Below are positions 6,083 to 12,896 of a DNA stretch of 22,405 bases, in pieces. The stretch's first letter is position 1; every line of letters begins with the position of its first letter. Location: NCBI GenBank assembly GCA_964545475.1, contig CAZJGG010000050.1, positions 1-22,405 on the forward strand. Reading direction: 5' to 3'. Source of the DNA: CAZJGG01 sp964545475 (GTDB lineage: Bacteria; Bacillota; Clostridia; Lachnospirales; JAISER01). A model generated the notes under the pieces. That model had not been told where the DNA came from. It was given only the letters and a program-made list of their open reading frames with translations, and did no database searches. The translations under genes and the position numbers were made by a program.

Positions 6083-6420
6083 TACAAAGCGGGTGTGATT
6101 CAATGAGCGATAGTAGTATTAATAAGAAACTGAAAATCCTTGCGGACTTCTATAATTCCAAACGCTGGCGCAACAAGCGCAAGTACATCCTTGCTAGGGA
6201 TAGTCACCTATGCAAAGAGTGTAGGAAGTATGGCAGAAGTACACAAGCTTCAACAGTTCATCATATAACACCATTAGAAGAATTTGCAGACAGACTTATT
6301 AAAGGTTCAATTGATATAGCGGAGTTCTTCCGGCTTGCATTAGAGGACAGTAACCTTGAAAGCTTATGCGATAGTTGCCATAATAAAAAACACCCTGAAA
6401 AAGGCGGCAAAAGATTCTAA
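6079..6420 (+). CDS. HNH endonuclease of the packaging module
   Basis: 113 aa from ATG 6079 (AGAAGGG at 6065-6071); an internal ATG at 6103 with GGGTG upstream would remove eight residues and is also possible. It has the HNH zinc-finger fold signature: LCKEC (C45, C48), VHHITPLEE (H61, H62), SNLESLCDSCHNKKH (N92, C97, C100, H101, H105). HNH proteins next to TerS/TerL, such as HK97 gp74, act with the terminase in cutting at cos. The cos-like block directly downstream (6450-6513) agrees with that role. Confidence 0.9.
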   Translation: MIQSGCDSMSDSSINKKLKILADFYNSKRWRNKRKYILARDSHLCKECRKYGRSTQASTVHHITPLEEFADRLIKGSIDIAEFFRLALEDSNLESLCDSCHNKKHPEKGGKRF

Positions 6421-6449
6421 TAACATCTAAAAACAAAACAAAAAGCAAT

Positions 6450-6513
6450 CCCCCCCCACTACAAAAAACGCAACTGGTACGGTGGAACACCGGGGGGAAT
6501 GGGGTTTTTCCCC
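6450..6513. other. Candidate cos (packaging) site
   Basis: The 144-bp gap between the HNH and TerS genes contains a compact G/C-rich block in an otherwise AT-rich genome: eight C at 6450-6457; inverted repeat CGGTG-GAA-CACCG at 6480-6492; a G6 run at 6492-6497 that can pair with the C run; and a GGGG-TTTTT-CCCC hairpin at 6501-6513. cos sites of HK97-type phages of Bacillota with an HNH protein commonly sit here and include G/C homopolymers. The cleavage position cannot be read from sequence alone. Confidence 0.5.
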
Positions 6514-6564
6514 GTAAGCGGGTCAATTTAAGGAAAGGATATAAAAATAAAGGGGGTGCGATGA

Positions 6565-6939
6565 TTGCCCAAAGTAGCCAAAAACCCAACGACAACCATA
6601 CGCAACAAAGTTATTAAACAAATGAAAGATATGAAGATTTACAACAAGGGCTTTGATGACATTATAAGAATTTATGCAGACCTTCTTTATCAGTATGAAA
6701 TTCTGCAAGAGAGCTTCAAGCTATCCGGGTATAAGGTTAGCGAAATTTACACCAATAACAAGGGCGGTCAGTCAGAAAGAAAAACGCCCTTGTATCTTAC
6801 CTTGGAAACCTTGCGAAAAGATATATTGAGTTATTCGGCACAGCTTGGGCTTAATCCAAAATCTTTGATGAATGTAAAAGGCGAACTTCAACAGTCGCAA
6901 AAACAATCAACGCTTGGAAAGGTTATGCGTGATGGCTGA
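6565..6939 (+). CDS. Terminase small subunit, P27 family
   Basis: 124 aa from TTG 6565, six bases after AGGGGGTG (6551-6558); the ATG at 6561 is in another frame that stops soon. The pattern is that of P27-like small terminases (Terminase_4): a basic N-terminus, KGFDDIIRIYADLLYQYEILQESFKLSGYKV, then TPLYLTLETLRKDILSYSAQLGLNPKSLMNV. TerS recognises the packaging site and regulates TerL. It is 30-40 residues shorter than many P27 members but keeps the conserved C-terminal half. The stop overlaps the TerL start, so the two are translationally coupled. Confidence 0.85.
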   Translation: MPKVAKNPTTTIRNKVIKQMKDMKIYNKGFDDIIRIYADLLYQYEILQESFKLSGYKVSEIYTNNKGGQSERKTPLYLTLETLRKDILSYSAQLGLNPKSLMNVKGELQQSQKQSTLGKVMRDG

Positions 6940-8774
6940 TGTATGAAAACTATCAAAAAGTTTTGGACTATGCCAACGATATTGTTACTAGAAAAAAAGT
7001 TGCTTGTGTTGAGCAAATACAAGCGTGTCAAAGATTTTTAGATGATATTGCAAGTGGGGTTTATGATTTTGATTACAAGACACCTGAAAAAGCTATAAGA
7101 ATTATTGAAACAACTTTTGTACATGTAAAAGGCTTAAAGAAAAACCAGCCTTTCTTACTGGAAGTATGGGAGCTATTCATTGTTTATAATTTGCTTGGAT
7201 TCGTACATAAAGGCACTGATAAACGGCGTTATCAAGAAGCCTTTATTTTTATTCCACGAAAAAATGGTAAAACGCCCTTTTCGAGTGCTCTGTCATGGGC
7301 GTTATCTCTTATTGAATACAGAGTGGGCAGTTATCTTTATATTGTAGCGGCGGTATTACGGCAAGCCCTTGAAAGTTTTCGCATTATTAAACACAATGTA
7401 GAACGGTTGAAGCGGTACGAAGATGAAGAATTTAGAATACAGGATAATAACAACCAGCATTCTATTGAAAAAAGCTTCTATGATGACAAAAGCAACGAAG
7501 AAGGAAGCATTTTTATTCAAGCTATAGCCAATGACCCAGCCAACACAGACGGATTAAACGCTAATTTAATTATTGCTGATGAAATTCATCAAATGAAAAA
7601 TTCACAACAGTATATGCCCTTTAAGCAAGCTATGAAGGCATATTACAATAAGTTACTTATCGCCATTACTACAGCTGGGGATGATTATAATTCTTTCTGC
7701 AACACCCGTCTTGACTATTGCCAACGGGTTCTAAGAAAAGAAATCAAAGATGAATCTTATTTTATTTTTATCTGTAAAGCGGATGACCCGGATGACTACA
7801 CAAACCCTGTTGAGCATGAAAAGGCTAATCCAAATTACCGAATTACCATAGACCCAAATGAAATATTGGCTGAATCTCTACAGGCACAAAATGACCCGAT
7901 AACAAGAAACACGTTCTTGAATAAGTCCCTTAATATTTTTACCAATAGTCTTAGTGCTTATTTTGATATGTTTAAAGTAGAAACATCTGATAATCTATAT
8001 AATTGGACGATTGACGACCTCTTGAAAATGCCCATTAAGTGGACTGGTGGGGCAGACCTTTCTATAATGCATGATTTAACATCTTCATGCTTGTATGGGG
8101 AGTATGTTGACCTACAGGAATTTGCACGGTATAAGGATGAAATCAAAGAGCAATACAAAAATGATATTGCGTCATACAACGAAGAAAATGGCACGGATTT
8201 TGTAAGCTTTGATGAAATTAAGCCCAAGGGTGTAGGTATTACCATAACACACGGCTTTATTCCTATTACCACGGCAAAGATAAAAGCGGATGAATATAAC
8301 ATACCCTATTTTGATTGGCTTGATAAAGGACATTTAACCATGTGTAATGATAATGTTGTAGATTATGAACAGGTTGTAAGATGGTTTATCAAAATGCGGG
8401 CTATGGGCTTTAAAATTGAAAATGTGGGTTTTGATAAATACAATTGCCGTGACTTCGTAGATTCAATGGGAAATCATAAATTCAAAATGAGTAACATTGA
8501 CCAGTCACACTGGAAAAAGTCAGAAGCCTTCCGAGAGGTTGAACGGAAAATACTATCAGAAAAATTTTATTTTCTGCATAGTGAAGCTTTTAAATATTGT
8601 ATATCCAATGTGAAAGCGGCAGAAGATACCCAAAAGCAAATTACATTTGAAAAGGTTATGCCGGATAGGAAAATAGATTATTTTGATGCAACGGTTATAG
8701 CTTGTAAGCAATGGATTATCAACAAGGAAAAAGGCTATAGAGGGAAGCGGCTAGAAGACTGGTTCAACAAATAA
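6939..8774 (+). CDS. terL: Terminase large subunit
   Basis: 611 aa, ATG 6939 overlapping the TerS stop by one base. The ATPase half shows a deviant Walker A, IPRKNGKT (106-112), Walker B LIIADE (D214, E215) and coupling motif TTAGDD (244-249). The C-terminal RNase H-like nuclease has GGADLS (D373) with a further acid at D379, VGFDKYNCRDF, and the late motif RKIDYFDATVIACKQW. This is the Terminase_1 (HK97/phi-105-like) type, which pumps DNA into the prohead through the portal and cuts the concatemer. The length is slightly above the usual 550-580 aa because of an insertion around residues 393-440 (EFARYKDEIKEQYKNDIASY...), a segment also seen in relatives. Confidence 0.97.
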   Translation: MYENYQKVLDYANDIVTRKKVACVEQIQACQRFLDDIASGVYDFDYKTPEKAIRIIETTFVHVKGLKKNQPFLLEVWELFIVYNLLGFVHKGTDKRRYQEAFIFIPRKNGKTPFSSALSWALSLIEYRVGSYLYIVAAVLRQALESFRIIKHNVERLKRYEDEEFRIQDNNNQHSIEKSFYDDKSNEEGSIFIQAIANDPANTDGLNANLIIADEIHQMKNSQQYMPFKQAMKAYYNKLLIAITTAGDDYNSFCNTRLDYCQRVLRKEIKDESYFIFICKADDPDDYTNPVEHEKANPNYRITIDPNEILAESLQAQNDPITRNTFLNKSLNIFTNSLSAYFDMFKVETSDNLYNWTIDDLLKMPIKWTGGADLSIMHDLTSSCLYGEYVDLQEFARYKDEIKEQYKNDIASYNEENGTDFVSFDEIKPKGVGITITHGFIPITTAKIKADEYNIPYFDWLDKGHLTMCNDNVVDYEQVVRWFIKMRAMGFKIENVGFDKYNCRDFVDSMGNHKFKMSNIDQSHWKKSEAFREVERKILSEKFYFLHSEAFKYCISNVKAAEDTQKQITFEKVMPDRKIDYFDATVIACKQWIINKEKGYRGKRLEDWFNK

Positions 8775-8792
8775 CTTGGAGGGCAGGAGTAT

Positions 8793-9035
8793 ATGAAAAT
8801 TATAATCAGTCAAGACGGACAACAGGTATTTACAGTTGGTGAAAATAATTTGATAAACATTTCACCATTGGAAATTGAAAGCCCTAAGATGACGCTGTAT
8901 TCAGTGGGAATTGAGGGAATCAGCTTTGGAGTTTTCAAACGAAAAGAAAATGCTGAAATAGCGTTCAAAGCGATATTAGTTTTTCTTTGTGAAGAAACAA
9001 AGAGCTTTAAAATGCCTGATGACAAAGATAATTAA
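8793..9035 (+). CDS. Small phage protein between TerL and portal
   Basis: 80 aa from ATG 8793 with GGAGGGCAGGAG upstream. It begins MKIIISQDGQQVF, runs through short beta strands (MTLYSVGIEGISFGVFK) and ends in a helix (ENAEIAFKAILVFLCEE). Phages of lactic and other low-GC bacteria carry similar MKIISQDG-type mini-proteins, usually near capsid or tail genes, with no known function. I rely on memory of that pattern. Its 3' end lies in a perfect 12-bp inverted repeat (8999-9043). Confidence 0.7.
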   Translation: MKIIISQDGQQVFTVGENNLINISPLEIESPKMTLYSVGIEGISFGVFKRKENAEIAFKAILVFLCEETKSFKMPDDKDN

Positions 9036-9043
9036 AGCTCTTT
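8999..9043 (+). repeat. Perfect 12-bp inverted repeat at the gene end (attenuator-like)
   Basis: AAAGAGCTTTAA (8999-9010) is exactly complementary to TTAAAGCTCTTT (9032-9043), loop 21 nt. A partly T-rich sequence (TTTCATTTTG) follows. A competing pairing AAAATG/CATTTT (9009-9014 with 9044-9049) exists. The left arm codes for the end of the small protein and the stop codon lies in the right arm. It could be a weak terminator or an RNA-processing site setting the ratio between the packaging and portal genes. Confidence 0.5.
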
Positions 9044-9073
9044 CATTTTGCCTAAAAGGTTGGTGGTGTTATA

Positions 9074-10255
9074 ATGGCAAAACGTAAAAAGAATCAAAAG
9101 CGGGAAGAAAATCAAAGAGAAACCAAGTGGTACAGTATAAGTGATATATCAGCAGAGGAAATTTTTTGCGCCGGGTACAAGAGTTTCAGAAACAATTCAG
9201 ATATAAGAACGGCGGTTCACAAAATAGCAGATTTAGTTTCTTCTATGTCTATACATTTAATGCAGAATACTGATAACGGTGATATTCGCTTAAAGAATGA
9301 ACTAGCAAAGAAAATAGACACGAACCCAAATAAACTCATGACACGGAAGAACTTCATTTACAATATTGTTACTACGGCTATTTTAGACGGCGGCGGCAAT
9401 TGTGTAATTTATCCTAAGTACGATACAAATGGATATTTAGATGATTTAATTTTTTTTGACATGGGAAAAGTGACCTATGATTGCGTATCAAGCGATTATA
9501 AAATTAAATACGCCGGGCAGACCTTTGACGCTGATGAACTAATACATATTGTTGTTAATCCTAAAAATAATAATCCTTTTGTTGGGCAGGGCTTTACAAA
9601 AGAACTGGTTGACATTGCGAAAAGCCTAGCGCAATCGGAAGCAACAAAAAAAGGATTCCTTCGTAGCAAATGGAAACCAAGCTTAATTATACTTGCGCAG
9701 GGCTTGCCGGATTCCCTATCCAACAAAGAAGGCAGAGAAAAAATATTAAATCAGTATTTAGAAACAAGCGAAGCTGGGCAACCTTGGATTCTTCCGGCAG
9801 ATAGCTTTGAAGTCAAAGAGATTAAGCCATTAACGTTAAAGGATTTAGCTTTAATTGAAACGTTGGAACTTGATAAAAAATCTATTGCTAATTTACTTGG
9901 TGTTCCTTCTTTTTTTCTTGGGGTTGGAGATTTCAATAAAGATGAATATAACAATTTCATAAGCAGTATTATTCTTCCTTGGGCGCAAAACATTGTACAG
10001 GAGTTTACGAAGAAACTGTTATACAGTTCGGATTTATATTTTAAATTTAACCCAAGAAGCCTATACCAATACGACTTACAACATCTTGCAATTGTGGGCG
10101 AAAAATTGGTGAAGCTAGGAGCGATGAACAGAAATGAGTTGCGAGACTGGTTTGGGATGACACCAAAAGAGGGGCTAGACGAAATCCTTATGCTTGAAAA
10201 TTACCTACCTGTTGATAAACTAGCCGAACAGAAGAAATTGAAAGAAGGTAAATAA
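9074..10255 (+). CDS. Portal protein, HK97 family
   Basis: 393 aa from ATG 9074. Typical portal features in order: DIRTAVHKIADLVSSMSIHLMQ near residues 44-65; the stem/wing strand TTAILDGGGNCVIYP (about 100-114); DELIHIVVNPKNNNPFVGQG (about 154-173); then KSIANLLGVPSFFLG (about 270-284), EYNNFISSIILPWAQNIVQEF, and a C-terminal GAMNRNELRDWFGMTP helix motif. It forms the dodecameric DNA channel at one vertex, binding TerL outside and the connector below. The length is normal for the family. The gene is followed after two bases by the protease, the standard HK97 order. Confidence 0.95.
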   Translation: MAKRKKNQKREENQRETKWYSISDISAEEIFCAGYKSFRNNSDIRTAVHKIADLVSSMSIHLMQNTDNGDIRLKNELAKKIDTNPNKLMTRKNFIYNIVTTAILDGGGNCVIYPKYDTNGYLDDLIFFDMGKVTYDCVSSDYKIKYAGQTFDADELIHIVVNPKNNNPFVGQGFTKELVDIAKSLAQSEATKKGFLRSKWKPSLIILAQGLPDSLSNKEGREKILNQYLETSEAGQPWILPADSFEVKEIKPLTLKDLALIETLELDKKSIANLLGVPSFFLGVGDFNKDEYNNFISSIILPWAQNIVQEFTKKLLYSSDLYFKFNPRSLYQYDLQHLAIVGEKLVKLGAMNRNELRDWFGMTPKEGLDEILMLENYLPVDKLAEQKKLKEGK

Positions 10256-10256
10256 T

Positions 10257-10871
10257 TTGGAAGATGACAATCGCAATGATGAGCGGCAATATCGAAGTAT
10301 TCAAACACAATTTAAGATTAAACGTGCTGAAAATAGCCAAGATGGAAAGTTCATCGAAGGCTATTTTTCTTTGTACGGAATAAAAACAGAGCTATGGCAA
10401 GGGGCTTTTGAAGTTATAGAGCCGGGAGCATTTGATAGAGCTGTAGCAGAAGATGACGTAAGAGCTTTAATCAATCATGATACAACCTTAGTATTGGGCA
10501 GAACGAAGGCTAGTACATTGGAACTACGTTCCGACAATACAGGGCTTTGGGGCAGAATCCATATAAACGAAAATGACACGGAAGCTATGAATTTATATTA
10601 CCGTGTTGAGCGTGGTGACGTTGACCAATGCAGTTTCGGCTTCAACATCATCCGGGAAGAAACTGAATGGCTAGAAGATGGTTCTGTTACTTGGCACATA
10701 AAAGAAATTAAGCTTTTCGAGGTAAGCCCCTGTACATTCCCTCAATACAAAGAAACATCAATTTCCGCAAGGAAAGTTGATTTTGAAGAAATATTAAAAC
10801 GAAAATTATCTTTGAGAAAAGAAAAAGCAAAACAAAGATTGGAGGGCATGAAAAATGCTAAAACAAATTAA
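10257..10871 (+). CDS. Prohead protease (U35 family)
   Basis: 204 aa from TTG 10257 (no ATG in frame nearby; AGAAGG lies about eight bases upstream). The herpesvirus assemblin-like serine protease motifs are clear: FIEGYFSLYGIKTELWQGAFEVIEPGAFDRA, the catalytic histidine in ALINHDTTLVLGRT (H74), and the serine in VDQCSFGF (S126), then a basic tail (about 176-204). It should remove the capsid delta domain and digest itself during prohead maturation. The gene overlaps the capsid gene by 17 bases, which suggests coupling. Confidence 0.95.
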   Translation: MEDDNRNDERQYRSIQTQFKIKRAENSQDGKFIEGYFSLYGIKTELWQGAFEVIEPGAFDRAVAEDDVRALINHDTTLVLGRTKASTLELRSDNTGLWGRIHINENDTEAMNLYYRVERGDVDQCSFGFNIIREETEWLEDGSVTWHIKEIKLFEVSPCTFPQYKETSISARKVDFEEILKRKLSLRKEKAKQRLEGMKNAKTN

Positions 10872-12099
10872 GCTTAGAAAACAGCTGGAAGTAAAGAAAA
10901 CGGAACTTGCCGCCGTCCGTGAAAAGATGGACGGCTATAAAACAAGGGAAGATGAACTTACCGCCGCATTGGATGAAGCTGAAACGGATGAAGATATGAA
11001 TTTGGTAGACAGTGACATTGACCAGCTGGAAAAAGACCAAGAGACGGCAAAACAAGAGGAAAGCACCTTGGAAGAAACCATTGCGGAAATTGAAAGGCAA
11101 CTGAATGAACTTGCCGAAAAAGAAAAAACCATTATAGGGAGGGGTAATGAAACTATGGGATTTAAAGCGGGTGGAACAGCGTTTCAAGCAAGACAAAAGG
11201 AATTAGAGTATTTACAGCGAGATGATGTAAAAGAGTTCTACACAGAATTGAGGGAAGCTGTTGTACAAAAAAGGGCTTTAGCCGGAACAGACTTACTTGT
11301 CCCTGCTGTTGTGCTTGACAGAATAAACTTACAGCTTGGAGACTATTCCAATTTATACAAAGAAGTTCAAGTTGTTCCGTTGAATGGCAACGGCAGGGCG
11401 ATTCTTGACGGGGCTATCCCGGAAGCCATTTGGGTTGAAATGTGTGATGAAGTACAGGAAATGGCTACAGCATTTGAAGCGGTTGAATTTGACGGCTTTA
11501 AGGCTGGTGGCTTCATCCCGGTGTGCAATGCCTTGTTAGAAGACGCAATGATTAACCTTGCTAATTATGTTGAAACAAGGTTGGCACAGGCGATAGCAAA
11601 GGCGGTAGATAAAGCCATTGTAAAAGGTCAAGGTACGGCACAAAAACAACCGGGCGGCATTATCCCGGCTTTATCTGCTTCCCACAAAGTAACGGTTACA
11701 GACGTGACAATCCCTAATATTCTTGCAAACGTAGCATTAATTGACAACGGGGAAAGCACAACTGGGGAAATTATAGCGGTGGTGAACCGTAAGACATGGT
11801 ATTCAAAACTTATGCCCCTTACCTTTGCAACAACGGCGGCTGGCGTTCAAGTTATCGGTGACGCAAAAAACCCGAATTTAGCCGGATTTAGGGTTGTTTT
11901 TTCAAACAACATTAGTGATGACACAATTCTTCTTGGTGACTTCAAGCAATATATGCTTGTTGAACGTGGCAGTGTAGCAATTTCAAAATCAGAACACGTG
12001 CGTTTCATCCAAGACCAGACGGTATTTAAAGGAACGGCACGTTATGACGGCAAGCCCGTTAAAAATGATGCTTTTGTGTTGGTGACGCTGGGAAACTAA
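10855..12099 (+). CDS. Major capsid protein, HK97 gp5-like
   Basis: 414 aa from ATG 10855, eight bases after GGAGGG. Residues 1-95 are a charged coiled coil (heptads of Lys/Glu/Leu), the delta domain that serves as internal scaffold. The HK97 fold follows from about 101: ELREAVVQKRALAGTDLLVPAVVLDRI (E-loop/N-arm region), GAIPEAIWVEMCDEVQEMA, FDGFKAGGFIPVCNALLEDAMINLANYVETRLAQAIAKAVDKAIVKG, and a C-terminal FKGTARYDGKPVKNDAFVLVTLG. Two translation signals are unusual: a strong internal GGGAGGGG (11137-11144) ten bases before in-frame ATG 11155, which would start a protein lacking the delta domain, and a GGGAAAC heptamer (12090-12096) touching the stop codon, with a 60-codon open -1 frame behind it. 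Confidence 0.96.
   Translation: MLKQIKLRKQLEVKKTELAAVREKMDGYKTREDELTAALDEAETDEDMNLVDSDIDQLEKDQETAKQEESTLEETIAEIERQLNELAEKEKTIIGRGNETMGFKAGGTAFQARQKELEYLQRDDVKEFYTELREAVVQKRALAGTDLLVPAVVLDRINLQLGDYSNLYKEVQVVPLNGNGRAILDGAIPEAIWVEMCDEVQEMATAFEAVEFDGFKAGGFIPVCNALLEDAMINLANYVETRLAQAIAKAVDKAIVKGQGTAQKQPGGIIPALSASHKVTVTDVTIPNILANVALIDNGESTTGEIIAVVNRKTWYSKLMPLTFATTAAGVQVIGDAKNPNLAGFRVVFSNNISDDTILLGDFKQYMLVERGSVAISKSEHVRFIQDQTVFKGTARYDGKPVKNDAFVLVTLGN
12090..12096 (+). promoter_or_regulatory. Possible -1 frameshift site at the end of the capsid gene
   Basis: GGGAAAC is read G GGA AAC in the capsid frame, with TAA immediately after, so it is a canonical XXXYYYZ heptamer in the correct phase; lambda gpG-T uses the near-identical GGGAAAG. 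A Shine-Dalgarno-like GGTGA lies at 12081-12085. After a -1 slip, reading continues CTA ATA CCG... with no stop until TGA 12276-12278, adding 60 residues (414 to 474 aa). Against it: AAC heptamers slip less than AAG in bacteria, and I see no strong structure 5-9 nt downstream. Confidence 0.4.
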
Positions 12100-12137
12100 T
12101 ACCGACTACTTTTGCCGCAACATTAGAGGGTGACGGA

Positions 12138-12278
12138 ATGCCGCCACTCTATACGGAAAATCAATTGAACGCCAAAACAAAAGTTGAATTATTAAAAATA
12201 GCTGAAAACATGGGAATAGGCGGCATTAGTAGTCACAATTTAAAGGTTGAAATAATTGAAGCCATAATGAAAGGGTGA
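12138..12278 (+). CDS. HeH/Rho_N-like mini-protein downstream of capsid
   Basis: 46 aa if started at ATG 12138, seven bases after GAGGG (12126-12130). The sequence MPPLYTENQLNAKTKVELLKI, then AENMGI and a final helix KVEIIEAIMKG, follows the LEM/SAP/HeH/Rho N-terminal helix-extended-helix pattern often found as a separate small ORF behind phage capsid genes. Its role is unknown; nucleic-acid or capsid binding has been suggested for such folds. The same frame is open upstream to 12069, so the domain could instead be the tail of a frameshifted capsid protein. Its ribosome binding site and ATG fall inside a predicted hairpin (12124-12151: TAGAG/CTCTA, TG/CA, CGG/CCG), which may hold down independent initiation. 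The stop overlaps the next start by four bases. Confidence 0.75.
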   Translation: MPPLYTENQLNAKTKVELLKIAENMGIGGISSHNLKVEIIEAIMKG

Positions 12279-12571
12279 TTAATATTGATAACCTCTTAGA
12301 ACTTCTAAAAGCCGATTTAAGGCTTTTAAGTAATATTGAGGATAAATACCTTGAAGCCCTTATTAAAAATGCCATAGCCGATATTACAGGCTATGGCATT
12401 ACCCTTGATACGGATAAAGATATGACTGATACATTCTTAGTCATTGACTATGCGGCATGGAAGTATAAAAAGCGTGATGAAGATGTGGGAATACCGAAAC
12501 ACTTACATTTCCGTATTCATACACGGCTTTTTAATGAAAAGGGCAAGGTGACGGATAATGCAGGAACTTAA
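12275..12571 (+). CDS. Head-tail connector (gp6-like adaptor)
   Basis: 98 aa from GTG 12275, which overlaps the preceding stop as GTGA. AAAGG lies too close to that GTG, and AAGGGTGA (12271-12278) would suit an ATT codon at 12284 better, so the exact start is uncertain. The helical pattern LLELLKADLRLLSNIEDKYLEALIKNAIADITGYG plus DYAAWKYKKRDEDVGIPKHLHFRIHTRLF is that of HK97 gp6/SPP1 gp15 connectors, which form a ring under the portal. A perfect 12-bp hairpin lies inside the gene at 12368-12400. Confidence 0.85.
   Translation: MINIDNLLELLKADLRLLSNIEDKYLEALIKNAIADITGYGITLDTDKDMTDTFLVIDYAAWKYKKRDEDVGIPKHLHFRIHTRLFNEKGKVTDNAGT
12368..12400 (+). repeat. Perfect 12-bp hairpin inside the connector gene
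   Basis: AATGCCATAGCC (12368-12379) and GGCTATGGCATT (12389-12400) are exact complements around a 9-nt loop. It encodes part of KNAIADITGYGI. Half of the stem pairs are G-C, making it the most stable short hairpin I found in the head region. No T-tract follows, so it is not an obvious terminator. RNase processing or ribosome pausing are possibilities. Confidence 0.6.
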
Positions 12572-12896
12572 CGCAGGGATATTGGACATATACAAAAAAG
12601 AGCCTAAACAAAGCGGCGGCGGTATGCCTGTGGAAGTCCTTCACCTGTATTCAAGGGCTTGGTATGGTGAAATTAATTTCACTACCGGGGAATATTACGC
12701 CGCCAAACAAGCAAATACAAAAATTGAACGGCGTGTAAGGGTTCTACAAGATAAAAGCTTATCAAATTTGCACGTTATTATAATAGATGACCAACAATAC
12801 CAAGTGGGCAGGGTTTATCACGGTTTAGGCAAGGACGGAAGACCTATAACAGATATAACATTGGAGAGGGTGACACAACAATATGACGTTAAGTGA
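12558..12896 (+). CDS. Head closure/head-tail joining protein
   Basis: 112 aa from ATG 12558 (AAGGTGA upstream), overlapping the connector gene by 14 bases. The small beta-barrel pattern RAWYGEINFTTGEYYAAKQANTKIERRVRVLQDK, then LHVIIIDDQQYQVGRVYHGLGKDGRPITDITLERV, fits the phage head-tail adaptor family of SPP1 gp16/HK97 gp7, which plugs the connector after packaging. The length (100-115 aa) is standard. Its own 3' end overlaps the next gene by 14 bases. Confidence 0.85.
   Translation: MQELNAGILDIYKKEPKQSGGGMPVEVLHLYSRAWYGEINFTTGEYYAAKQANTKIERRVRVLQDKSLSNLHVIIIDDQQYQVGRVYHGLGKDGRPITDITLERVTQQYDVK

Noticed and set aside
6561..6617. ATG at 6561 as TerS start
   Set aside because: It is in another frame that ends after 18 codons; the TTG at 6565 gives the P27 protein.
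8557..8576. CAGAAAA/TTTTCTG inverted repeat in terL
   Set aside because: Only 7 bp and AT-rich; expected by chance in this composition.
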